NCBI GenBank assembly: GCA_033964015.1
Contig: CM066913.1
Location: 6,485,169-6,549,168 of the forward strand
Length of the DNA: 64,000 bases
Source: Scolanthus callimorphus
Taxonomy: Eukaryota > Cnidaria > Anthozoa > Actiniaria > Edwardsiidae
Direction: 5' to 3'
Position numbers and translations under genes: made by a program. This document shows positions 1-9,871 of the stretch, in pieces. The notes under the pieces were generated by a model. That model had not been told where the DNA came from. It saw only the letters and a list, made by a program, of their open reading frames with translations, and ran no database searches. How positions within the stretch are numbered: position 1 is the first letter of the stretch; every line of letters starts with the position of its first letter.

Positions 1-1300
1 AAACACGCTTAGCATAGAAAATATACGAGTGTCTTCGTTTTTCCGATGGGAAAAACGAAGACCCTAAAATATTTTTTCTCCAATAATGCGCCAAGAGTTT
101 TCTAAATCACGGCGAGCAGCCTAGAGTTTCCTAAATCACGGCGAGCAGCCCGAATGACAAAGAGAGAGGATAGAATAGTTACTGAAGTCAAAATCACGCT
201 TAGAATAGAAAATATACGGGGGTCTTCGTTTTTCCGATGGGAAAAACGAAGACCCTAAAATAATTTTTCTCCAATAATGCGCAAAGAGTTTCCAAAATCA
301 CGACGAGCACCCTAGAGTTTCCTAAAGCACGGCGAGCAGCCCGAATGACAAAGAGAGAGAATAGGATAGTTACTGAAGTCAAAATCAGGCTTAGTAAAGA
401 AAATACACGAGGGTCTTCGTTTTTCCGATGGGAAAAACGAAGACCCTAAAATAATTTTTCTCCAACAATGCGCCAAGAGTTTTCTAAATGATGGCGAGCA
501 GCCTAGAGTTTCCCGATCACAGCAAGCAGCCTGAATGACCAAAAGAGAGGATAGAATAGTTAATGAAGTCAAAAACACGCTTAGCATAGAAAATATACGA
601 GGGTCTTCGTTTTTCCGATGGGAAAAACGAAGACCCTAAAATATTTTTTCTCCAATAATGCGCCAAGAGTTTTCTAAATCACGGCAAGCAGCCTAGAGTT
701 TTCTAAATCACGGCGAGCAGCCCGAATGGCAAAGAGAGAGGATAGGATAGTTGCTGAAGTCAAAATCACGCCTAGTAAAGAAAATACACGAGGGTCTTCG
801 TTTTTCCCATGGGAAAAACGAAGACCCTAAAATAATTTTTCTCCAATAATGCGCAAAGAGTTTCCAAAATCACGACGAGCACCCTAGAGTTTCCTAAAGC
901 ACGGCGAGCAGCCCGAATGACAAAGAGAGAGGATAGAATATTTACTGAAGTCAAAATCAGGCTTAGTAAAGAAAATACACGAGGGTCTTCGTTTTTCCGA
1001 TGGGAAAAACGAAGACCCTAAAATAATTTTTCTCTAATAATGCGCCAAGGGTTTCTTAAATCACGGCGAGCACCCAGAGCTTCCTAAATCACGGCGAGCA
1101 GCCCGAATGACGAAGAGAGAGGATAGAATATTTACTGAAGTCAAAAACACGCTTAGTAAAGAAAATATACGAGGATCTTCGTTTTCCCATCGGAAAAACG
1201 AAGACCCCAAATAATTTTTCTCCAATAATGTGCCAAGAGTTTCCTAAATCACGGCGAGCAGTCCGAATGACAAGAGAGAGGAGAGAATAGTTACTGAAAT
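1..1300. repeat. ~190-bp satellite array with hairpin in each monomer
   Basis: About seven tandem copies of a unit of roughly 190 bp. Each copy contains an inverted repeat with arms GGGTCTTCGTTTTTCC and GGAAAAACGAAGACCC around a GATG-like loop, starting near 32, 220, 411, 601, 793, 985 and 1172. The hairpin is followed by an AATTTTTCTCCAATAATG segment and by two CTAAATCACGGCGAGCAGC segments. Reading frames across it are short and repeat-derived. The array probably continues left of the window. Confidence 0.9.
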
Positions 1301-1790
1301 CAAAATATGGCGAATGTTCTTGTTGTTGATATTTTCCCGCCTCTTTTCGACTCCCTGTGGAAATAAAACCGCTGTTCATTGATTGCGGGCCCAGTAATAA
1401 CAGCGAATTTGCACGACAGAAAAGCAAGCAAAATGCTGTAATACAGTCAATCCGATGACCTGAGCGTGAGTACAGTCATTATTTCATGGGGTCTTCGTTT
1501 TTCCCGTTGGAAAAACGAAGATCCCAAGTTAGCTCGTCGATGTTTGCTAAAATTACATGAAATCACGAAGAGCAGAGGGCAGGAACACGAGTACAGTCAC
1601 ATTTCATGGGGGTCTTCGTTTTTCCTTTTGGAAAAACGAAGAGGCTCTTAGGTCTTCCATCTTCGTTTTTCCCATCTTCGTTTTTCCGACACCCACATTC
1701 AACCGCAAAAAAAGTGGACACTAAGGACACTCCTTTCAAGAATGGAGACTTATGCACCAAATTAAACTTCGAAGATGACATGGAGACATA
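1301..1790. repeat. Diverged satellite edge with extra hairpins
   Basis: Two more copies of the same hairpin occur at about 1493-1530 and 1611-1650, plus a half-copy motif repeated at 1668-1690, separated by sequence unlike the regular monomer. This looks like the decayed edge of the array. No gene is seen. Confidence 0.65.
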
Positions 1791-1800
1791 ATCACCTAGA

Positions 1801-2047
1801 TCAGATCAATCAGAGGATTCACAATCACAAGATGCAGCTACCTTCGTAAACTCACTCTGGCCCATGCTGGAGGCCAAACTAGATCAATGGCTCGAAAAAT
1901 TGCTCAACACAAAGATAGAGCGGATGGCCGAGGCCGCAGTCAAGAAGTTCATAAACTCGGAAGATTTCAAAGATTCAGTATTACAAAGTGCAGATTTTGC
2001 GATCGAATCTAAAACCGAAGGAAGTTAGCTGCCATCAAATTGATAAA
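1801..2047 (+). pseudogene. Fragment of a possible LINE ORF1-like protein
   Basis: An open frame from 1801 to a TAG at 2025-2047 encodes about 75 residues: acidic and Gln/Ser-rich at first, then an amphipathic charged stretch (LWPMLEAKLDQWLEKLLNTK onward) that could form a coiled coil. There is an in-frame stop just upstream (near 1789) and no clear start. The composition recalls the N-terminal half of ORF1 proteins of non-LTR retrotransposons, and LINE A follows nearby. The family was not identified. Confidence 0.35.
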
Positions 2048-2472
2048 TAACAAAGCCCATGGCAAATTGAAAAACTATGGACAATTGATGGGGTAATCTA
2101 TCTTAGGCTTAAATCAGACACGGAAAAGATCCACTGCCTTCGTCACCTTCATGGCCTAGATGATTTCATTGAGAAAATTAGTAAGTAAGCGTAACTTACG
2201 TTGAATATTATTATTTTTAAATCTAAATTCCTACAGAATTACTTAAGCTTTAGTTGTTTAAGTAATCTAAAAAGAACGTTTCATTAACTACCGAAGTATG
2301 AAAACTCGATACTTAAAGGTATTCGTTAATTAGTTTAGTCAAATCTTTATAAAAACACACTAGATATTCCAATCCAAAATAACTTGGAATTTATAGCAAC
2401 AAGAAGCCGTAGCCGTACAAAGGCTTCTTTGTATTATATTATCGCTTTATAGTTTTGTTTTGTTTCTAAATT
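2048..2472. other. Decayed ORF remnant, then AT-rich sequence
   Basis: From about 2085 to 2187 a shifted frame reads WTIDGVIYLRLKSDTEKIHC and continues about 15 residues to a stop. This resembles the end of an ORF1-type protein and probably belongs with the fragment at 1801-2047. From 2190 to 2470 the DNA is AT-rich with no feature I can name. Confidence 0.35.
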
Positions 2473-2566
2473 ATGATTTTAGGTGAGTGTGTATGGGCTT
2501 TGCAGCAAAATATCTTATCACAACATATTAGCATTTTATGTCAAACCTGTCAAAACGCATTCCATT

Positions 2567-3066
2567 GGGCCATTCCATTTTTTATTCACACCCCACCTAT
2601 TGAGGGAGCCCTTCAGAAACCCCCCTTGGATGACAATATTGTGCATCCCCCTTGGATGAGTACCTGCATAAGCCCCCTTGGATATGCCCCACAATAAGCT
2701 CACCCTATTGAGGGAATTGCTGTTGACCCCCCTTGGATTCTCTCTTCTTCATCTCTGCCTCTATTGAGGGAATCAATTATAGACCCCCTTGGACAACTAA
2801 ATGGTAGCTACCACTACTGAGGGAATTGTCAATGTCCCCCTTGGAACTTGTTTGTTCGAAATTTGCTCTAGAATGTGGGAAAAAGGCCCATGGATATTTT
2901 GTGCCTTCCCAATTTGGGCCCTTGGATGTTTTCAGCATTTTCTGATGGAGCCCACTGGAATTTTCTAATGAGTCCCCTAGGATATTTTCCCTACTGACCC
3001 CCTCCCTTTCCCATGGATTTCCAGGTCCCTCAATGGGGTGTGTGTGCATATAAAATGGAATGGCCC
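2567..3066. mobile_element. 500-bp inverted-repeat element inserted in LINE A PHD finger
   Basis: The ends are GGGCCATTCCATTTT and its complement AAAATGGAATGGCCC. The terminal repeats extend, imperfectly, to about 50 bp through CACACCCCA..TTGAGGGA. The element is flanked by ATT at 2564-2566 and 3067-3069, read as a 3-bp target duplication. Removing it with one ATT restores an uninterrupted frame across the zinc finger (Phe-His-Phe-Lys-Cys). Inside are many degenerate copies of CCCCCTTGGA and CTATTGAGGGA. There is no transposase, so it is non-autonomous; the superfamily is uncertain. Confidence 0.88.
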
Positions 3067-3069
3067 ATT

Positions 3070-3612
3070 TCAAGTGCACAGGCCGAACTAATAATAGAAC
3101 CTCTTGGACTTGCCAAAAATGTTTAGCATACATTTTTCCCTTTTCTGGTTCAGAGGACATTGAAATTCAAGCAGACCTCATTAATTCAAATCACAAAATA
3201 AACATAAATCAACTCAATAATAAATTCATAAATCCTTTTTCACTTAATCATAACACTACTAGGGATAACTCGACAAACATTGATCCTGATCACAACCTTC
3301 TAACGAACACAGAGTGTAATTACTATCTAAACACTGAGTTCAATTCGGTAGTTGCAAGTAAACATCTGAATGATTCAGAATGCTTTTCAATACTTAACGT
3401 TAATGTAAGAAGTCTCAAGAAAAACTTTAACAAATTAAAAGAATCCCTAAATTCCTTAGACCATGACTTTCAGGCTATTTGCTTTACAGAAACATGGCTA
3501 GAACCAAATAGTCCGATAAATCTTTTTGACCTTAAAGGGAAAACTTTCTATCATAATGATCGTTCAATGAAAACTGGCGGTGGTGTTGGAATTTCGATAA
3601 ATGAAAACTTAA
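3070..3612 (+). pseudogene. LINE A: end of PHD finger and start of endonuclease
   Basis: Continuation of the LINE A frame after the nested element. The last zinc ligands of the finger (KC..., WTCQKCL) are followed by a low-complexity Asn-rich linker and then endonuclease motifs: LNVNVRSLKKNFNKLKESL, CFTETWLEP and the GGGVGISI strand. The frame runs into the second nested element at 3613. Confidence 0.75.
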
Positions 3613-4271
3613 GGTTATTCCCCTGTTTTGCACGGCGCACGCTGTTCTGCGCATGGACGTGCGATCAATTCGTTCGAAAATGACGCAATCGAGCGCGCGC
3701 GCGCAAGCTAAATATCCCCATTGAGCGAGAAACACCAGAAAAAGTCACTTTTTTGGGATATTGCGCGAAAACAAGATAGGGCACTCCCATTTTTTATTTT
3801 ACCATTTTGATAAGACTTTCATTCCCCTGTTATAAAAAAAGTTAAAAGAAATTTCTACGACAAGTTTTTGAGCTATCGTCATAAAAAGCCCCAAAATGAG
3901 AGACCAAAGACTCTCAAATTATCACGAGCAGTGCGCACATTTTTGCACATTTTCAAGAGTAGTGTCAACACACATAGAAAATTAAACATTCCAATGTTCG
4001 TCCTAGGTAGTGAAGCATCCACTGTTCAAACTTGCAAGCGAACTGGATTGCTTCATTAGTGAGCGTTTTATCACAATTTTCTTGTTTCACGTATTCCTTC
4101 ACAAATAGCCCTCAGCCACTAAAAATGGGGTATGTTTGCGCCATCACAGTTTCTAAACGAGCATGGGCACCCCCTCTTTTTATTTCATATTTCCATTCCT
4201 TATATACTAAATAGTAAATAGACAAATAAAGAAAAAAATTCTACGACAAGTTCTATTTCAGGGGAATTACC
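3613..4271. mobile_element. 659-bp TTAA-target inverted-repeat element
   Basis: The terminal inverted repeats are GGTTATTCCCCTG (left) and CAGGGGAATTACC (right), 12 of 13 bases complementary. They are flanked by TTAA at 3609-3612 and 4272-4275. Excision with one TTAA rejoins the LINE A endonuclease frame exactly (NENL to NSKLRTDL). Subterminal direct repeats TTCTACGACAAGTT lie near 3852 and 4238. There is no coding capacity. TTAA targets are known for piggyBac and Kolobok transposons; the ends do not let me choose between them. Confidence 0.88.
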
Positions 4272-4275
4272 TTAA

Positions 4276-5090
4276 ATAGTAAACTAAGAACTGATCTTAC
4301 AAAATGTGACGAAGATATTGAATGTATTTTTGTAGAGATTACCATGCCTACTGAGAAGAATAAAATTTAAGGATCTGTTTACAGACCACCTAAAGGAAAT
4401 GTTGAGGCATTTATCCACAAAATAAATGAAATCTTAATGCACTAAAAACCGAAAACAAACTTCACTTTATTACTGGTGATTTCAACATAAATCTTATAAA
4501 GTATCAAATGCATGACTCAACAAATGAGTTCATTAATACTTTCTATAGCCATCTTTCTGTACCTTTGATAAACCACCAGAATTACAACACACACAGCGAC
4601 TTTAATTGACAACATATTTACAAATGACTATGAGAACACTTTTTTAAATGGATTGCTTTACTTTGATATCTCAGACCACCTGCCTACTTTTGTCATCTTA
4701 AAAAATCAACATAAACTAACAACAGATTTAAAAAATCAAAGACCTACTTATCAAAGACATTTTTCTGAAGACAACATCAACGACTTCAAAGAAAAATTAT
4801 CAAATCAAAATTGGGATAATGTCTTTGAAAACAAAGATACAAATAACAGCTACAACTTATTTCTTGAGAAGTTATCTTATATTTATAACAATTGTTTCCC
4901 ATTAACCAAAGTCAAAACAAACAAAAAAACACCTAGAAAACCATGGATTACAAATGGAATTCTAAAATCAATAAACCGTAAATTTAAGCTTTACAAGACC
5001 TATATTAAAAACCCTACTGAACAGAACAAACGGATGTACACCTCTTATAGAAACTTTTTGTCTACCCTAATAAGATAAGCAAAAAAACAT
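4276..5090 (+). pseudogene. LINE A: endonuclease C-terminal half and linker
   Basis: Endonuclease pieces in several frames: an SVYRPPKGN strand, GDFNINL, LIDNIFTND and SDHLPTFVIL, then a basic helical linker (RKPWITNGILKSINRKF). Stop codons near 4370 and 4443 and frame changes near 4445 and 4605 disrupt it. Confidence 0.75.
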
Positions 5091-5187
5091 TATTATTGTG
5101 ATAAGCTTGAGACCACTAAAAATAACATAAAACAAACTTGGGAAATCCTTAATGAAGTGTTGAATAAGAAAAAGAAAAAATCTATAA

Positions 5188-6143
5188 ATGATACTGATGG
5201 CAGATACTTTTAAAATAAACGATGAAGACTCAACGGATCCCAAAGCTATAGCAAACAACTTTTGCAAATTCTTCACAAACATTGGACCCAATCTTTCCAA
5301 AAAAATACCAAAATCGAACAGCAAATTTCAAGATTATCTTAAAGGAAATTATCCATCTAGTCTCTGTTTATATCCAACAAATTCTAAAGAAATTGAAATG
5401 CTTGTATCACAACTGAAAAACAAAACGAGCTGCGGTGCTGACAATTTAAACCCCAAATATTAAAATCCATCATTCCTTTCATATCACAGCCTTTATCTTA
5501 TATTTTTAACACATCACTCGAACAGGGCACTTTCCCTGATAAATTGAAAATCGGAAAAATCACACCAATATTCAAAGCTGAAGACCCAAAACAATTTTCA
5601 AATTACAGACCAATCTCAGTCCTGCCTTTCTTCTCAAAAATATTAGAAAAAATTATACACAAGCGTCTCTACTCTTACTTAGATACAAAGGGCATCCTAT
5701 ACAAAAATCAATTTGGATTCAGAAACAACTATTCTACCTGGATGGCAGTTCGACTCAAACTTATAGAAGATATTCATGCTGCACAAGAAGAAAATAAATC
5801 AACAATTTCAGTTTATTTAGGTCTTTCAAAAGCTTTCGATACAGTAAATCATGATATCTTAATTTCAAAACTACATCACTATGGAATTAGAGGAACACCT
5901 CTAAATCTTTTCAAAAGCTACCTATCAAACCGAATGCAATTTGTAACTTATAAAGGCTGCAACTCTGACCCAGATTTTGTTAAATGCGGAGTCCCTCAAG
6001 GATCAGTACTTGGTCCTCTCTTATTTTTGCTTTACATCAATGACATGCAAAATGTCTCTACTAAACTTAATCTAATTCTTTTTGCTGATGATACCACAGC
6101 ATATCTAAGTGACAGAGACCAACCAAACCTACAAAAAACTTAA
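5188..6143 (+). pseudogene. LINE A: reverse transcriptase domain, motif A aspartate lost
   Basis: Two frames (5188-5463 and 5544-6143) encode an RT. KNKTSCGADNLNPKY is followed by a frame change, then the NYRPISVLP strand, QFGFR, motif A, a PQGSVLGPLLF motif B and an FADDT motif C. In motif A the usual DLSKAFDTVNH reads GLSKAFDTVNH: the first, metal-binding aspartate (GAT) is glycine (GGT, near 5821). The family is CR1/L2/Jockey-like on motif appearance. The RT would be inactive even without the frameshifts. Confidence 0.85.
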
Positions 6144-6921
6144 ACGAAGAATTAGACAAACTATCGACCTGGTTTAAATCAAATAAGCTCTCAGTAAATA
6201 TAAAGAAAACTAAATACCAGATGTTTCACAAGAATATAAATAAAACCCCATCATCAAATAACACAAATATAGACAATATAGCTATTGAACAGTAGGTTTC
6301 AAACTTTAAATTCTTAGGTATAATAATTGATTCCAAGTTAAATTGGACTCAACACATTCATTATGTTTGTCAAAAAGTCTCAAAAAACATTGGAATTATT
6401 AGATATATCAGTCACTTTTTACCACAAAAAGCACTAACAACACTATATTATTCACTTATATACCCTTACCTACTTTATGGTAATGTGATCTGGGCAAATA
6501 GCTGCCCAGTTAATAACGATAGTAATAAAGTGCCTCATAAACTAAGAAGACTTGAAAAACTACAGAAAAAAATCATAAGAATAATAACAAATTCTCATTT
6601 TACAGCCCATACCCAACCACTTTCCAAAACACTTGAAATTCTCAAATCAATAAAATAAACTTCAAAGAAACTGCAACCCTAATGTACAAAATTACAAACA
6701 ATATGTTACCTACACAACTTATTCCTCAAAATGCAATTAAAACATCAGCACACTTATACAACACCAGAAAATCAGGTAATCTTTACATCCCACTAAAAAG
6801 GACAGCGTTTGCCCAACTCTCTTTGACATATAGAGGTATCAAACTTTGGAATAGCCTGTGCACTAATACAAAAAACAAACCTAGCCTTTCATCCTTTAAA
6901 AATAGTCTAGAATTGATCTAA
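6144..6921 (+). pseudogene. LINE A: C-terminal RT thumb and tail
   Basis: Downstream of the RT a shifted frame reads LSTWFKSNKLSVNIKKTKYQ, then FKFLGIIIDSKLNWTQHI and a helical tail. After a further frameshift near 6655 it ends with LYNTRKSGNLYIP and RGIKLWNSL before a stop at 6919-6921. These are standard CR1/L2-type C-terminal motifs. Confidence 0.75.
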
Positions 6922-7030
6922 ACCATCATGTTAGCCATCATAATCTTGGTCTTAATTTAATTTAATTTTTTTTTTCTGCAAAGCCCATAAGATCCTTATC
7001 GTGATTTATCAAATGATTAAAATATGATTT

Positions 7031-7327
7031 ATGTGTTATCTATGTGTTGTTAAAATGATGGGGCTGCCGGAGGATCAAGAACGGGAGTGTTCTGACAAGA
7101 ACTTATTGGATAATTTGACTGATTCTATCGGGCCACGTGAGAAGATTGAAACTTCAGAGAAGGGGGCGGCGCATCTCTTCACGGTCCCTACAGATTCTCG
7201 CTTTGAGCAATGGTTGAGGGCCCTCAAGTTGAGATACTGGCTAGACTTTGGCAATTCTGATGAATACAAGGTAGAATGGGTGAGGAAGGAAAACGACAAG
7301 AAGGAGTTAGTGGAGATTATAATTTGA
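7031..7327 (+). CDS. Unrecognised 98-residue ORF 5' of LINE B ORF1
   Basis: An open frame with no recognised family. It starts MCYLCVVK, and a second Met precedes GLPEDQERECSDKN. It is charged, with a central AAHLFTVPTDSRFEQWLRAL stretch that faintly recalls the start of a THAP-type zinc finger but lacks the full CCCH ligand set. It lies between the 3' end of LINE A and LINE B ORF1, so it may be 5' leader or an N-terminal module of LINE B, or an unrelated remnant. Confidence 0.3.
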   Translation: MCYLCVVKMMGLPEDQERECSDKNLLDNLTDSIGPREKIETSEKGAAHLFTVPTDSRFEQWLRALKLRYWLDFGNSDEYKVEWVRKENDKKELVEIII

Positions 7328-7473
7328 GTATCTCAATTTCAAGATGACGATGATCTATTGTTATTTGTTGTCACGGTTTACTTAACTAAAAGAAAGGTTA
7401 TGATTCAATAGGCAACGCTCGAGACCTATGGAAAAACGTCGAGTATATCAAATTTTCCCAGCTTGTTGATAAA

Positions 7474-8718
7474 ATGTGTTTTGATGTTTGTATGCCAAGC
7501 CAAGAAATCTGGGTGCTATATTCGGATATATTTCAGCGTGATATGGTAAGAGAAGATATGACACTAGACAATGCTTCACTAAATGTGTATGAAGATTCCG
7601 ACTGTGAGAGTGTTCCCGAAGTCGTCGAGCTGGATGTTACCGAGAAGAAGAAACGGCCGGTTAAGGGCTCGCTTCGATGTTCGCCGAAGAAAGCGTGCTC
7701 TCGTCGCAGGAGTTTGCATACTCCCAAACGCTCTATTTTGTTGCCTTCAGAGTCTACAGCTCCTACTAAGATGTTAGAACTGCTTCAGTCTTTCGAGTCT
7801 AGGGTTATTAGACTCGAAGAAGTAGTTTCTAAGCTTGATAAGTCGGATGCGGAGTTAGATTTAGATGTGAAAGGTCTTGCTCGTGAAGTTTCGTCATTCA
7901 AATGTGAAATATCTGATTCAATTGCGAGTACTTTGAAACATGAGCTGTCTGTTACAAAGAAGGCTCACGAGGTTTGGCGCAATGAATCTGAGGAGTGTGT
8001 TCAAAAATGTATGACTGAAATAAGCAAGCTCCAAGGGCGTGTAGGTTCGCTTGTGGAGGAGAAGGTGAATCTGGTTAAACGCACCCGGGCTCTCGAGGAC
8101 GCTAATAAAGATTTCATCGGAAGAGTTTTAGCCTTGGAAAATATTGGTCACGTTGAGCCGCAACGGGGGGGGATATCAGATAACCATGTCATACTTGAAG
8201 AGGTTAGTGCTGAGGCGGAACCTGCTGTTCTTGGAACTGAAGCAGAAGGTTCGCAGCATGTAAACCATACTAGATACACGATACTAGAGAAAGACTGGGT
8301 ATTGTTGTGTGACTCTAATGGCAGATTTCTTAAGTCAGATCTGTTGTTTCCAAGGTGTGAAGTGAAACGTATTTTCACCGCGACGACGGGCAGAGCAACG
8401 GAGATTTTGAATACACCGCGTTTCTCTGTGAAACAGGGCCTTTTGATTAATACTGGTGTGAATGATGTTGATAGCTTTTCCTCAGAAAATGTTATTGAAT
8501 TGCAAATGGATATGGTAAATGCTGCTATAAGGGCTTTTCCTGACAAGAAAGTAGTGCTTTCCAGTCTAACGCCTAGGGATGACTCCCTTGATGAAGCAGT
8601 CCGATCGGTCAACGCAGAGGTACGCCGTCGGGTACAGGGGTTGGATAATGTTTTTTATGTATCTCATGAGGATCTTCGCCACAAGAGATTCTACAGGGAC
8701 TGTAAACATCTCAATAAG
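7474..8718 (+). pseudogene. LINE B ORF1, 5' part: coiled coil and SGNH-like esterase
   Basis: 415 codons to the insertion point. The N-terminal ~110 residues are acidic then basic. A coiled coil of about 110 residues follows (from KMLELLQSFESRVIRLEEVV onward). The esterase-like domain has a CDSNGR nucleophile loop (in place of GDS), the INTGVNDVD block and a DCKHLN histidine motif immediately before the inserted element. I use the first ATG at 7474; a Met at 7543 is also possible. The domain type is known from ORF1 of CR1/L2-type LINEs, where it is thought to act in RNP or membrane interaction. Confidence 0.8.
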
Positions 8719-9359
8719 CCCGGCGTAATCAATCGAACAAATCCGAACAAGAAATCAATCGAACTCAATCGAACACCAATCGTTCGATTTGTTCGGCGAT
8801 CGAACACAATCGAACTGGAGCTTTGCTGTGAGTTCGATTTTCGAACAAAATGGAACACCATCAATCGAACAGATTGGATTGTTCGATTTTGTTCGGTTTT
8901 AAGTTATGAATAATGTGTGACAGGGAAAATAAGTCTAGTTAACAGCAATTAGGGGAAAGAGGGGACTTGGGATGGGGATGCTTGCCGTCGCATGTTATTT
9001 TTAGGGGTTAAAATCGACTCTTTTTACCTTTTGGAGGTAAAAAAAGGAAAGGCATTATTGCCTTAACATTGTAGCTTAAAACCTCTAGTAGTTCAGGTGT
9101 GTTACAAATCTACACTATATTCGGACTTGTTGGTAATTTTTAGGAGTCAAAATCAGCTAAAACCACTCCCAATTTGGTACCTTTAGGGAGACAAATCTAA
9201 GGATGTTTAATGTTCGATTTCCGAACGTTCGATTTTGTTCGATTGTGAAGATTTTGCTGTGAGTTCGATTGTGTTCGATTGCCGAACAAGTCGAAAATCA
9301 ATTGAACGATTGGAAGTCGATTGAGTTCGATTACCGAACGTTCGATTGATTACGCCAGG
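8719..9359. mobile_element. 641-bp CCCGGCG-ended element splitting LINE B ORF1
   Basis: The ends are CCCGGCGTAATCAATCGAAC and its near-complement ending CGCCAGG, flanked by AATAAG at 8713-8718 and 9360-9365 (6-bp target duplication). Deleting the element and one AATAAG restores a continuous ORF1 (HLNK then EAGVPAF). The subterminal DNA is crowded with GTTCGATT/AATCGAAC words in both orientations. The central part has no transposase. It is related by ends and repeat style to the element at 35472-36489. Confidence 0.9.
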
Positions 9360-9365
9360 AATAAG

Positions 9366-9767
9366 GAAGCAGGGGTGCCGGCTTTTGCTGCGAATTTAAA
9401 GACGGGGATTAGAGAAGCTCTTGGGATCCGTTTGGTTGAACGGCGACGGCATTTAGGTTCTCGTCATTTTAGTTCTTCAAGTCGTTCTCCCAGTCCACGT
9501 CGCGTACAGCCCCAGCAAGCTGAGAATTACCCAAGGTCCGCTGCTGAGGCTTTCGTTTCGTCAGAGTCCACTGGTCAAGGTGATACATTGACATTGACTG
9601 ATGTAGGTAATCAACTAAAGAGTCTAACAGAGTTATTGGCTAGGGTAGTTCAAAATGATAGGATCCCGGCCCCGATCCCAGCGCCGTCTAATGTCGTTTT
9701 TCCTCCACCGGTCCCTCCCCCAGGGTATCATTATTTCGGTCCTCCTAGGATTCCTCTGACTGTTTAG
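9366..9767 (+). pseudogene. LINE B ORF1, 3' part: esterase end and Ser/Pro-rich tail
   Basis: This continues the ORF1 frame after the inserted element: EAGVPAFAANLKTGIREALG, an Arg/Ser-rich stretch (HFSSSSRSPSPRRVQPQQ), a short Leu-rich helix and a Pro-rich tail ending at TAG 9765-9767. The combined ORF1 would be 548 residues. ORF2 starts about 105 bp downstream. Confidence 0.8.
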
Positions 9768-9871
9768 TTATATTATTAGTGTTACTTTATTATTATTTTC
9801 TATATTTATGTTTTTCATTATGCGTTTGGGTAGGTTGTTGAGGGCAAAATTTCTTTGGTTGTTTCGGCTGC

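Larger units (their letters stand above)
2473..6985 (+). mobile_element. LINE A: decayed CR1/L2-group non-LTR retrotransposon
   Basis: Plus-strand remains of one retrotransposon, in the expected order. A PHD-type zinc finger (CxxC...FH before 2566 and the rest after 3066) is followed by an apurinic-like endonuclease (VRSLKKNF, TETWLEP, GDFNINL near 4482, SDHLP near 4672), a reverse transcriptase (5188-6143) and a C-terminal domain (6150-6921). It is broken by stops and frameshifts (for example near 4370, 4445, 4610, 5461, 6143, 6295 and 6655) and by two nested inverted-repeat elements at 2567-3066 and 3613-4271. The 3' end is AT-rich near 6950-6985. It cannot be active. Confidence 0.85.
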
